From contig JAEWFA010000042.1 in NCBI GenBank assembly GCA_023389055.1, positions 1 to 30,151 on the forward strand: a stretch of 30,151 nucleotides of DNA, given 5' to 3'. Below, piece by piece: positions 8,298 to 15,774 of this stretch. This DNA is from Pseudomonadota bacterium (GTDB lineage: Bacteria; Pseudomonadota; Gammaproteobacteria; Burkholderiales; Burkholderiaceae_E). The translations under genes were made by a program, and so were the position numbers. The notes below the pieces were generated by a model that ran no database searches, was not told the origin of the DNA, and saw nothing but the letters and a program-made list of their open reading frames with translations. The stretch's first letter is position 1. Every line of letters starts with the position of its first letter.

Positions 8298-8525
8298 GGC
8301 CGGTATCCGGGCTTGCAGCGACGAGGCGGCGAGACGGCGACGTCCCGGCCTGCACATGCGTCCCGCCTTCCCGGCATCGCGCCGAAGAGACTGCGAATCG
8401 GCGAGAGCCAGTGGCGATTGGGGGCGCGCATGGATCCGCGCGAGCAGATCCCGCTGCTTACCGTTGCGGGGGCAGCACAGGTTGGCCGAGATCCGGAGGA
8501 TCCCCGCTCCCTGTTTCCCGTTTAA
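8298..8525 (-). ncRNA. Cobalamin riboswitch (B12 element)
   Basis: Leftward leader element between the probable btuB promoter and btuB. Read on the minus strand, it shows the conserved blocks in order: AAACGGGAAACAGGGAG (about 8522-8506), CCCCCGCAACGGTAAGCAGC (8472-8453), the B12 box core GCCACTG (8415-8409), GGGAAGGC (8372-8365) and a closing AAGCCCGGATACCGGCC (8314-8298). These are the hallmarks of the class, and cobalamin binding normally lowers expression of the gene downstream. The expression platform is not clear: a GGCC-GAAA-GGCC hairpin follows immediately without a T-run, and the btuB ribosome site is about 75 bases further on. Translational control is therefore more likely than termination, which is an inference. 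Confidence 0.93.
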
Positions 8526-8567
8526 CCGCGCATGAGGAAATTCGCGCGGGCACCGAAAGCGACGCGA

Positions 8568-8573
8568 ATTATA
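8568..8573 (-). promoter_or_regulatory. Probable btuB promoter -10 box
   Basis: Perfect TATAAT on the minus strand, overlapping the dsbD-family stop codon. It would start RNA near 8560, about 35 bases before the riboswitch. No good -35 match is seen at 16-18 bases. Confidence 0.5.
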
Positions 8574-10968
8574 GACCGCCGGCGGCAGTCGTCGTTCCTG
8601 CGAGCGGCAGCCCGGCAAGCGCATCGCGAACGATGCCCATCGTGAGCAACTCGGGCAGCACGCGCGGCGCGGGCTCGTCGGGCCGATAGACGAGATACAA
8701 CGGCACGCCGTTGCGCCCGAAACGCGCCAGCGCCTCGGTGATGCGCGGATCACGGTTCGTCCAGTCGGCCTTCAGTCGAACGACGCCGCGCTCGGCCATC
8801 TCGGCGACGATCGCGTCGCGCTCGAGAACGAGTCGCTTGTTGGCCTGGCAGCTTACGCACCAGGCCGCGGTGAAATCGACGAAGACCGGCCGCTTCGCGT
8901 CGCGCGCCTCGCGCACGCGCTCGTCGGACCACGGCTGCCACACTGCCGCCGCCGACTGCGCCCGCTCACCGGACGGGCGCTGCCCGGCCGAAGCAGCGGA
9001 CGGCGCGGCGGCTTCGCCCGGCCACGCCGTGTACAAGCCGAGCGCGAAGGCGCCGGCAGCGAACGCGCCGGCGAGCGGACGCGCGACGCCCGATGCGGGA
9101 CGTGCGACGCCCTGCTGCACGAACCGTCCGTACAGCCATGCAGCGAGCGCGACGAGCACCGCGCCGATCGCCAACGCGAAGACCGCGTCGATGCCCCTCT
9201 GCTGCCCGAGCACCCAGGCGAGCCATGCAGCGGTGGCGTACATCGGGAATGCGAGCGCCTGGCGGAAGGTCTCCATCCAGCGACCCGGCTTCGGCAGCAC
9301 CCGCAGCATCTGCGGGAAGAAGCCGAGCAGCACGTAGGGCGCGGCCATTCCGAGCGCGATCGCGGTGAAGACGATCATCGCCTCGCCGGCGGAGCTAGCG
9401 AGCGTGAAGCCCATCGCCGAGCCCATGAACGGCGCCGTGCACGGCGTGGCCACCAGCACGGCGAGCACGCCCGAACCGAAGGAGCCGAGCAGCGGATGCG
9501 GGCGCGGCCCGGTCTCGAGCGCGCCGAGCCGCGTCATCGCCACGCCGATCTCGTAGACGCCCGAGAAATTCAGTCCGATCGCAACGAACAGCATCGCCAT
9601 CGCCGCGACGAAAGCGGGCGACTGCAGCTGGAAACCCCAGCCGGCTGCCTCGCCGCCGGCACGCAGCGCGAGCAGCGCCACGGCGAGCACCCAGAACGAA
9701 ACGACGACGCCGGCTGCGAAGGCAAGCGCCCCGAGCCGCGACGACGAATCGGCCTCGCCGCCGGTGCGCGCGAAACCGAGCACCTTCAGCCCGATCACCG
9801 GGAACACGCAAGGCATCAGGTTCAGGATCAGGCCGCCGATGGCGCCGAACAACGCGGCGATCCACAGCGTTCTTGCGGTCGGGGCGGACGCGGCGCCGGT
9901 TGCGCCGCCCACGGCGCCCGCGCTCGGGTTCTCTCCCGCGCGCGGAACGACGATCGACGAAAGGCCGGTGCCGCGATCGCCCGACGAGGCGCCGAAACCG
10001 GGAAGCCACGAGCCGCGCGACGGCGTGCCGGCAGGTGGCTGCGAGGCGGCGCCCGCGACGCGCGCGATCTCCGTGCCCACCGGCAGCGCCGCCGCGCTCG
10101 CCTTCGCGTCGACCTCGTAGGCCGTGCCGTCGACGATGACGATGCCGCTCGCGGCGGCCAGCAGCGACTCCGACTCGCGCAGCTGGCGCATGCCGTCGCC
10201 GCTCAGCCGCACCGACAGCCGCGCGCCTTCCGCGGGCTGCGTCACCGCGTAGAGCACCTGCTCGGCCGCGTTCTCGACGAAGCCCTCGCGGTACGGAAAG
10301 AACTCCACGTTCGAGGCGCGACGCGCCAGCGCGATCGAGATCGCCTCGCCGTCGTCGTGCACCTGCGCGGCGAGCGAGCCTTGCGGCATGCGTCGCTCGG
10401 CGTCGTCGAACAACGCAGCAGACTTCGACGGGGGCGCCACGCCCTCGCGCTGCACGGGCAGCGCGAGCGAGACGTCGGCATCGCCCGGGATGCAGACGTC
10501 GCGGCACATCAGCCACGACGCGCGTGCGGCGATCGTCACCCGCTCGGCGTCGATCGACGCGGGCACCTGCAGCGCCATCGGCAGGACGATCTCGCCTTCG
10601 TAGCCGTAGTTCGCCAAAGGCGGGATGAACAACCGTTGCGGCGCGGGCCAGCGAATGGGGCCCGCCTCGAAGCCGGCCGGCAGGCGCAAGTCGACCTGGG
10701 TAGGCAGCCCCGAGTCGCCGGGATTGCGCCAGTAGGTGTGCCACTGCGGGTCGTGGCGGATGCGCAGGCCGATGCGCATCGCCTGCCCCGGCACGACAGC
10801 CGCGTGATCGGCGACGAGTTCGACCTCGACGCTGTCGACTCGCACCGGGCCGGCGGCGGGCGACGACTGCGCGTGCGCGCGCGGAAAGGCCGCGAACATC
10901 GCGCAGGCGAATGCGGCGAGCACGACCAGCAAGGCGGCGTGCCGCAACCGGTGCGAATACACTTTCAT
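8569..10968 (-). CDS. DsbD/ScsB-type protein-disulfide reductase (thiol:disulfide interchange)
   Basis: Moves electrons from cytoplasmic thioredoxin to periplasmic disulfide substrates. The protein is 799 aa, much longer than E. coli DsbD (565). A signal peptide (residues 1-33, ending AHA) is followed by a large periplasmic domain with WHTYWRNPGDSG at 76-87 and a Cys pair in CRDVC (155, 159). A linker rich in Gly/Ala/Ser spans about 300-365. The multi-helix membrane domain has redox Cys387 (LMPCVFP) and Cys510 (VATPCTAPF), and a C-terminal thioredoxin-like domain carries WCVSC (Cys704, Cys707). The N-terminal domain is of the ScsB-like kind rather than the short DsbD-alpha. The start is the ATG at 10968, chosen for the signal peptide; no strong ribosome site precedes it. 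It diverges from the zapA unit. Confidence 0.92.
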   Translation of the reverse strand: MKVYSHRLRHAALLVVLAAFACAMFAAFPRAHAQSSPAAGPVRVDSVEVELVADHAAVVPGQAMRIGLRIRHDPQWHTYWRNPGDSGLPTQVDLRLPAGFEAGPIRWPAPQRLFIPPLANYGYEGEIVLPMALQVPASIDAERVTIAARASWLMCRDVCIPGDADVSLALPVQREGVAPPSKSAALFDDAERRMPQGSLAAQVHDDGEAISIALARRASNVEFFPYREGFVENAAEQVLYAVTQPAEGARLSVRLSGDGMRQLRESESLLAAASGIVIVDGTAYEVDAKASAAALPVGTEIARVAGAASQPPAGTPSRGSWLPGFGASSGDRGTGLSSIVVPRAGENPSAGAVGGATGAASAPTARTLWIAALFGAIGGLILNLMPCVFPVIGLKVLGFARTGGEADSSSRLGALAFAAGVVVSFWVLAVALLALRAGGEAAGWGFQLQSPAFVAAMAMLFVAIGLNFSGVYEIGVAMTRLGALETGPRPHPLLGSFGSGVLAVLVATPCTAPFMGSAMGFTLASSAGEAMIVFTAIALGMAAPYVLLGFFPQMLRVLPKPGRWMETFRQALAFPMYATAAWLAWVLGQQRGIDAVFALAIGAVLVALAAWLYGRFVQQGVARPASGVARPLAGAFAAGAFALGLYTAWPGEAAAPSAASAGQRPSGERAQSAAAVWQPWSDERVREARDAKRPVFVDFTAAWCVSCQANKRLVLERDAIVAEMAERGVVRLKADWTNRDPRITEALARFGRNGVPLYLVYRPDEPAPRVLPELLTMGIVRDALAGLPLAGTTTAAGGL

Positions 10969-11061
10969 CTCAGGACGAATGCTACCGGAGCCGCCGGCCG
11001 AGTGCCGGCGCTTCCCCGCAATCGCGCCCGCTGCGCCGGGCCGCTCGTATACCATCGCGCC

Positions 11062-11343
11062 ATGGATCAGGCATCGCAGGAAATCGAAGAGCTGGGCGAA
11101 CGCGTCGAGCGGATTCTGGACACCGTCCGCCGTCTGGCCGACGAGAACGCGTCGCTGCGCGATCAGCTGGCCGCCAGCCGCGACGCCATCGGGGATCTGC
11201 AGCAGCGCGTAGACGAGGCGCGCGAACGCGTGCAGGCGGCGCTCGCGCGGCTGCCTGCACCGATGCGCGACGCCGTCGAAGCCGAAACGCAGGGCGCGCA
11301 CGCGACCGAAGCCGCCGACGACGCGGCCGAGGACAACGGATAG
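11062..11343 (+). CDS. Small coiled-coil protein upstream of zapA (ZapB-like/TIGR02449-type)
   Basis: A 93-aa protein, helical and coiled-coil through most of its length. The first 70 residues carry heptad-like patterns such as IEELGERVERILDTVRRL and DLQQRVDEARERVQAALARL, then an acidic Ala-rich tail. Short coiled-coil proteins of this kind commonly precede zapA in beta- and gammaproteobacteria and are thought to act in cell division with FtsZ-associated proteins; that role is family knowledge, not proven here. The ATG at 11062 has no Shine-Dalgarno, but a TATACC (-10-like) ends 8 bases before it, so the message may be leaderless or nearly so. zapA starts 24 bases after the stop. Confidence 0.75.
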   Translation: MDQASQEIEELGERVERILDTVRRLADENASLRDQLAASRDAIGDLQQRVDEARERVQAALARLPAPMRDAVEAETQGAHATEAADDAAEDNG

Positions 11344-11367
11344 CACTGCACCGCACGGAAGCCGAGC

Positions 11368-11670
11368 ATGGAACAGATCGACGTGAAGATCCTCGACCGC
11401 GATTACCGGCTCGCAGTCACCGGCGAGACGAAGCCGCGCCTGCTCGAGGCGGTGCAGATCGTCGACGAGAAAATGCGGTCGATCCGCGACGCCGGCCGCG
11501 TCTCGGGGGTCGACCGGATCGCCGTGATGGCGGCGCTGCAGCTCGCGCATGAACTGCTCGGCGCGCAGCAGCCCGCGGCAGGAACGCCGTCGGCGGAGCT
11601 GCTCGGGCGCATCCGCAAGATGCGCGAAGACCTCGACGCCGAGATCGCACGCCAGCAGCCGCTGTTCTGA
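11368..11670 (+). CDS. zapA: Cell division protein ZapA
   Basis: Small Z-ring-associated protein that cross-links FtsZ filaments. The protein is 100 aa, the usual length. Diagnostic segments are VKILDRDYRLAVTGETKPRLLEAV at the N-terminus (given in part), VDEKMRSIRDAGRVSGVDRI and VMAALQLAHELLGAQ, followed by a helical tail. The start ATG at 11368 has GGAAGCCGAGC before it, a modest ribosome site. It is the second gene of a two-gene unit with the coiled-coil gene and is followed by 6S RNA, a conserved zapA-ssrS order in proteobacteria that supports both calls. Confidence 0.93.
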   Translation: MEQIDVKILDRDYRLAVTGETKPRLLEAVQIVDEKMRSIRDAGRVSGVDRIAVMAALQLAHELLGAQQPAAGTPSAELLGRIRKMREDLDAEIARQQPLF

Positions 11671-11724
11671 TCGCAAGGTCGCATCATCCGAACGACGCGA
11701 CGCAAGGCGCTCCGCGAATCGCGG

Positions 11725-11730
11725 TAGAAT
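11725..11730 (+). promoter_or_regulatory. Probable 6S RNA promoter -10 box
   Basis: TAGAAT about 8 bases before the inferred 6S RNA 5' end. The -35 region is not recognisable. Confidence 0.45.
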
Positions 11731-11737
11731 GCGATCG

Positions 11738-11888
11738 ACCCTGCAGTGTTCGATCAGGTCATACATTCCTTGAACCAATGCTCTGCATCAGGTCGCGGCG
11801 TTTCTGGTTATTGCTGTTGTGATCGTCCCTCGTCGGACGAACCTGATGTGATACCTGCTGCGGCCGAACTGAACTGAACGGTTCAGGA
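11738..11888 (+). ncRNA. ssrS: 6S RNA
   Basis: Global regulator that binds sigma-70 RNA polymerase by mimicking an open promoter. It lies directly after zapA, the conserved location. The sequence begins CCCTGCAGTGTTCG and contains CCTTGAACC, the apical hairpin CGTCC-CTCGTC-GGACG and CCTGCTGCGGCCG. The last three resemble E. coli 6S blocks (CCUUGAACC, GGUCCGUCC, CCUGCGGCGGC). The ends can pair: GTTCG near 11748-11752 with CGAAC near 11868-11872, and CCTG with the terminal CAGG. The length of about 150 is a little short of 180, so the 3' end may run into the inverted repeat at 11889-11905. The exact ends are uncertain. Confidence 0.8.
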
Positions 11889-11905
11889 TGCCGGCCTGGC
11901 CGGCA
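11889..11905 (+). repeat. Perfect 8-bp inverted repeat after 6S RNA
   Basis: TGCCGGCC-T-GGCCGGCA, a perfect palindrome with a one-base centre. It may be part of the 6S RNA 3' processing or terminator region, though no T-run follows. It falls inside the longest possible reading of the TauE/SafE gene and argues for that gene's later start. Confidence 0.5.
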
Positions 11906-11932
11906 CAGGCGGGGTCCTTTCCTTTCCCTCAC

Positions 11933-12745
11933 GTGACCCTCTCGCTCATCGCGGCGTTCCTCGTACTCGGTGCCTTCACCGGATTCGCGGCGGGACTGCT
12001 CGGCATCGGCGGCGGGATGCTCCTCGTCCCCTTCCTCACGATGCTGCTGACGAGCCAGGGCTTTCCGCTGGGGCAGATCGTCAAGATCGCGATCGCGACG
12101 TCGCTGACGACGATCCTGTTCACGTCGCTGTCGAGCGTGCGTGCGCACGCACGGCGCGGCGCGGTGCGCTGGGACATCGCAAGAACGCTCGCACCCGGCA
12201 TCGTCGTCGGCTCGATGCTCGGCGCGCAGGTCGCTTCGTGGCTGCCCGGCCCCGTGCTCGCGATCGCCTTCGGCTTGTTCGTCGGCACCATGGCCACGCA
12301 GATGCTCCGGCGCAGGAAGATCTCCGCCGATCGCACGCTGCCCGGAACCGCAGGAATGTTCGGCATGGGCGGAACGATCGGCGCGCTGTCGGCGCTGGCC
12401 GGTGCGGGCGGCGGCTTCATCACCGTGCCCTTCCTCACGCGCTCGAACGTTCGCATCCACGAAGCGGTTGCGACGAGCGCCGCCTGCGGCTTTCCGATCG
12501 CGCTCGCCGGAACGCTCGGCTACGTGATCGCCGGCTGGAACCTCTCGCTGCCGTCGGGCACCGTCGGCTACATCTACGTGCCGGCGCTCGCTGCGATCGT
12601 CGCCACCAGCGTGCTCACCGCGCCGTTGGGCGCGAAGGTCGCGCACGCGATGTCGGTCGAACGGCTGCGCAGGCTTTTCGCGGTGCTGCTGTACGTGCTG
12701 GCGGCGTACATGATGTGGAAAGGCATCGTCGCCGCGCGAGCATGA
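11933..12745 (+). CDS. TauE/SafE-family membrane permease (sulfite/organosulfonate exporter family)
   Basis: Inner-membrane protein with about eight helices and the duplicated family motif: GFAAGLLGIGGGMLLVPFL near the N-terminus and ALAGAGGGFITVPFL in the second half. The family exports sulfite, sulfoacetate or related anions, but many members are unassigned, so no substrate is given. The start is ambiguous. ATG at 11888 adds 15 residues but sits in the 6S RNA end and the 11889-11905 palindrome. GTG at 11933 gives VTLSLIAAFL, which begins where family members usually do. I chose GTG (270 aa). Neither start has a clear ribosome site. The stop lies 7 bases from the convergent malonyl-CoA synthetase stop. 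Confidence 0.85.
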   Translation: MTLSLIAAFLVLGAFTGFAAGLLGIGGGMLLVPFLTMLLTSQGFPLGQIVKIAIATSLTTILFTSLSSVRAHARRGAVRWDIARTLAPGIVVGSMLGAQVASWLPGPVLAIAFGLFVGTMATQMLRRRKISADRTLPGTAGMFGMGGTIGALSALAGAGGGFITVPFLTRSNVRIHEAVATSAACGFPIALAGTLGYVIAGWNLSLPSGTVGYIYVPALAAIVATSVLTAPLGAKVAHAMSVERLRRLFAVLLYVLAAYMMWKGIVAARA

Positions 12746-12752
12746 TGCGCGG

Positions 12753-14276
12753 TCAGGCGTCCCCGGCGAACCGCTCGCGCAGCACGTTCTTCTGCACCTT
12801 GCCCATCGTGTTGCGCGGCAGCTCGTCGACGACGTGCACGCGCTTGGGCACCTTGAACGACGCGATTCGTCCTTTCAGCGCGGCGACGAGATCGTCCTCG
12901 CAGAGCGCCGCTCCGGGCGCGCGAACGACGACGGCCACCACCGCCTCGCCGAAATCGCGATGCGGCACGCCGATCACCGCCGACTCGACGACGCCTTCGA
13001 TCTCGTCCAGATACGACTCGATCTCCTTCGGGTAGACGTTGTAGCCGCCGGTGATGATCAGGTCCTTGCTGCGCCCGACGATCGACAGGTAGCCGTTCGC
13101 GTCCCAGCTGCCCATGTCGCCGGTGCGGAAGAATCCGTCGTCGGTGAACTCCTCGCGCGTCTTTTCGGGCATGCGCCAATAGCCGGAGAACACGTTCGGC
13201 CCGCGCACCTGGATTGCGCCGATGGCACCGACTGCGCAGGCGCCGCCCTGCTCGTCGACCACGCGCACCTCCACCCCCGGCAGCGGCAACCCCACGGTGC
13301 CCGCCACGCGCTCTCCGTCGTACGGATTGGACGTGAGCATCGCGGTCTCGCTCATGCCGTAGCGCTCCAGGATGCGCCGGCCGGTGCGCTCCTCGAAGCG
13401 GCGGAAGGTCTCGGCCAGCAGCGGCGCCGATCCCGAGACGAACAGGCGCATGTTGCGCGTCGCGCGTGCATCGAAGCGCTCGTCGTCGAGCAGACGGACG
13501 TACATCGTCGGAACGCCCATGAAGACGGTAGCTCGCGGCAGGCGCTCGATGACCGCCGCAGGGTCGAACTTCGCCAGCCACAGCATCGGGCTTCCGGAGA
13601 GCAGTGCGCCGTGGCACGCGACGAACAGTCCGTGCACATGGAAGATCGGCAGCGCGTGCACGAGCACGTCGCCGTGCCTCCAGCGCCAGTAGCGATGCAG
13701 CACGAGCGCGTTGCTGCCGATGTTGGCGTGCGAGAGCATCGCGCCCTTGCTGCGTCCGGTGGTACCCGAGGTGTAGACGATGCAGGCGAGGTCGGCGCCA
13801 CGTACCGCGCGTGTCTCGAACTCGTGCGACTCGGCCGCGGCCGCCTCCAGCAGCGTTCCGCCGCGATCGGCGCCGAGCGTGAACACGTGCCGCACGCCGT
13901 GCCGGTGCGCGATGGGCCCGACCCATCCGAGGTTCGACGGCGAGCAAACGACCACCGCGGGCTCGGCATCGCCGACGAAGTAGTCGATCTCGGTGGCCCG
14001 GTATCCGGTGTTCAACGGCAGGAAGACGAAACCCGCGCGCAGCGTGGCCAGGTACAGCAGCAGCGCCTCCGGCGACTTCTCCACCTGCACGGCCACGCGA
14101 TCGCCGGCCGAAAGGCCCAGCCGCACCAGCAGGTTCGCGAGCATTGCGCTGGCGCGCTCGACGTCGTTCCAGCTGTAACGCGAACCGTCCTCCGTCTCGA
14201 TGCAGCAACCGAAGAGGTCGTCGGGGAATCCGCTGCTCAGCAGCGTGTACAGGTTGAAGTCGCCGGCGCCGTTCAT
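12753..14276 (-). CDS. matB: Malonyl-CoA synthetase (acyl-adenylate-forming enzyme)
   Basis: Makes malonyl-CoA from malonate, CoA and ATP. The protein is 507 aa. The AMP-binding signature YTSGTTGRSKG is at 168-178, with YGMSETAMLTSNPYDGERV, GYWRMPEKTREEFTDDGFFRTGD and the catalytic-lysine segment PRNTMGKVQ near residue 493. The GMSE-MLTSNPYDGERVAGTVG stretch is characteristic of malonyl-CoA synthetases. It begins 5 bases after the malonyl-CoA decarboxylase stop, as in mat operons: MatB charges malonate and MatA decarboxylates malonyl-CoA to acetyl-CoA. No MatC-type carrier or MatR regulator is seen alongside, so malonate import must be encoded elsewhere. Confidence 0.92.
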   Translation of the reverse strand: MNGAGDFNLYTLLSSGFPDDLFGCCIETEDGSRYSWNDVERASAMLANLLVRLGLSAGDRVAVQVEKSPEALLLYLATLRAGFVFLPLNTGYRATEIDYFVGDAEPAVVVCSPSNLGWVGPIAHRHGVRHVFTLGADRGGTLLEAAAAESHEFETRAVRGADLACIVYTSGTTGRSKGAMLSHANIGSNALVLHRYWRWRHGDVLVHALPIFHVHGLFVACHGALLSGSPMLWLAKFDPAAVIERLPRATVFMGVPTMYVRLLDDERFDARATRNMRLFVSGSAPLLAETFRRFEERTGRRILERYGMSETAMLTSNPYDGERVAGTVGLPLPGVEVRVVDEQGGACAVGAIGAIQVRGPNVFSGYWRMPEKTREEFTDDGFFRTGDMGSWDANGYLSIVGRSKDLIITGGYNVYPKEIESYLDEIEGVVESAVIGVPHRDFGEAVVAVVVRAPGAALCEDDLVAALKGRIASFKVPKRVHVVDELPRNTMGKVQKNVLRERFAGDA

Positions 14277-14280
14277 CTTC

Positions 14281-15774
14281 TCAGAGCAACGAGAGCACCG
14301 CGCGCGACGCGTTGACGCGATCGGCGACGAACTTCTCGTGGTTGGCTTCGATCTGCTCGAGATCGTACAGGTAGTTCACCATCAGGCCGAGAGACTGGCG
14401 CAGCCCCTTGCGCGACAGATCGGCGCCGACGTTGATGCGCTCGAGTCGCGCACCGTTGTTCAGGTGGAAGCGCGCCACCGGGTCGGAGGGGCGCCGGTCG
14501 GTGGGCGAAGTCTGCAGCAGGTACAGCGCGCAAAGTCGCTGCAGCGTTCGCAGGTCGGCGGCACGCGCGTCGCTCGCACCGTCGTCGGATGCCGCGTCGG
14601 CCGCCGCGTCGCTCTTTCGCCGGGCCACCGCGGTCTTCAGCGCGATGACTGCGCTCTCCACGCGCGGCAACGCGAGCGGAGCGCCCGCGGCGGGAGCCGC
14701 CGCGCCGCCGTCTGCGGAATCGATCGTCTCGACCGGCTTGCGGGCAGCGGGCTGCCTTTGCACGAGCGCGAGAAGGTCGCGTCCGTGGCGTTCGCGCAGC
14801 TTCCGCAATGCCTGATCGAGTTCGCGCAACACCGACGGCTTGACACGCGACGCTTCGATGGCCTGCACCGACTCGAGCTTCGCCAACCAGCCGGCAAAGC
14901 CGGGGATCGGCGACAACGTGCAGAAGGCCTTCAGCCGCGGCTGCTCGGCCTGCAGCCGCTCGGCCACGCGCTTGATGAGGAAGTCGCCCATGCTCACGCC
15001 GCGCAGCCCCGGCTGGCAGTTCGAGATCGAATAGAAGGCCGCCACCTTGAAGCGTTCGTCGCGACCGTCCGGCGGCACGCGCCGATCGAGCAGCGGCGCG
15101 ATCGCATCGGGCATCGCCTCGAGCAGCGCAACCTCGACGAAGATCAGCGGTTCGTCGGGCAGCGCGGGGTGGAAGAACGCGAAGCAGCGCCGGTCGGGTT
15201 CCAGGCGTCGACGCAAGTCGTTCCAGCCGTCGATCTGGTGCACCGCCTCGTGCTGGATCAGCTTCTCGAGCAACCGCGCCGGCGAGTTCCAGTCGACCTG
15301 CACGAGGTTCAGGAACCCCGGGTTGAACCACGAAGACAACAGATGGTGGAAGTCGGCTTCGACGGCCTTCAGCTCGGGATGCGTCGGCAGGCGCGTAAGG
15401 ATCTTCGCGCGCATCGCGACGATCTGCGCCGTGGCGTCGGGCGCACGATTGAGCCGGCGCAGCAACTCCTGGCGCGGCGATTCCGCGGCGCGCCACAACT
15501 CGATCAGCGCGTCGGGCGCACGCGTCAACGCATAGCTCTCCGCGCGGCGCAGCACCTCGGCAGGATCGGGATCGAACTCCGAGGCCAGCGCCTCGAAGAA
15601 GCGCTCGGCCGCGTCCGAGGACAATCGACGATAGCGCTCGAGCGCGCGCGCGGCGATCACGAGGCTGTTCGACTCGCCGCGCGCGGTAAGCAGCTGTCGG
15701 CAATCGTCGACCAGGCTGCGCAGGTCGTTGCGGTCGCGAACGTCGCGCCCGACCTGCAGCAGCCGCTCAAACAC
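14281..15774 (-). CDS. matA: Malonyl-CoA decarboxylase
   Basis: Converts malonyl-CoA to acetyl-CoA and CO2. Family blocks include SWFNPGFLNLVQVDWNSPA, LIQHEAVHQIDGWNDLRRRL, GLRGVSMGDFLIKRVAE, TLSPIPGFAGWL and, near the C-terminus, ARFHLNNGARLERIN with GLMVNYLYDL. I place the start at GTG 15774: GGAGG (15785-15781 on this strand) sits 6 bases ahead, and the start overlaps the lgt stop by 8 bases. The ATG at 15795 has no ribosome site. This gives 497 aa. An Ala/Asp-rich low-complexity insert occurs at about residues 330-385, between the conserved PIPGF and HLNNGA blocks, making it longer than many bacterial forms. Operon lgt-matA-matB. Confidence 0.92.
   Translation of the reverse strand: MFERLLQVGRDVRDRNDLRSLVDDCRQLLTARGESNSLVIAARALERYRRLSSDAAERFFEALASEFDPDPAEVLRRAESYALTRAPDALIELWRAAESPRQELLRRLNRAPDATAQIVAMRAKILTRLPTHPELKAVEADFHHLLSSWFNPGFLNLVQVDWNSPARLLEKLIQHEAVHQIDGWNDLRRRLEPDRRCFAFFHPALPDEPLIFVEVALLEAMPDAIAPLLDRRVPPDGRDERFKVAAFYSISNCQPGLRGVSMGDFLIKRVAERLQAEQPRLKAFCTLSPIPGFAGWLAKLESVQAIEASRVKPSVLRELDQALRKLRERHGRDLLALVQRQPAARKPVETIDSADGGAAAPAAGAPLALPRVESAVIALKTAVARRKSDAAADAASDDGASDARAADLRTLQRLCALYLLQTSPTDRRPSDPVARFHLNNGARLERINVGADLSRKGLRQSLGLMVNYLYDLEQIEANHEKFVADRVNASRAVLSLL

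Noticed and set aside
9496..11061. Long plus-strand open frame joined to the coiled-coil gene
   Set aside because: It is antisense to the dsbD-family gene and Arg-rich in composition; only the last 93 codons look like a real protein.
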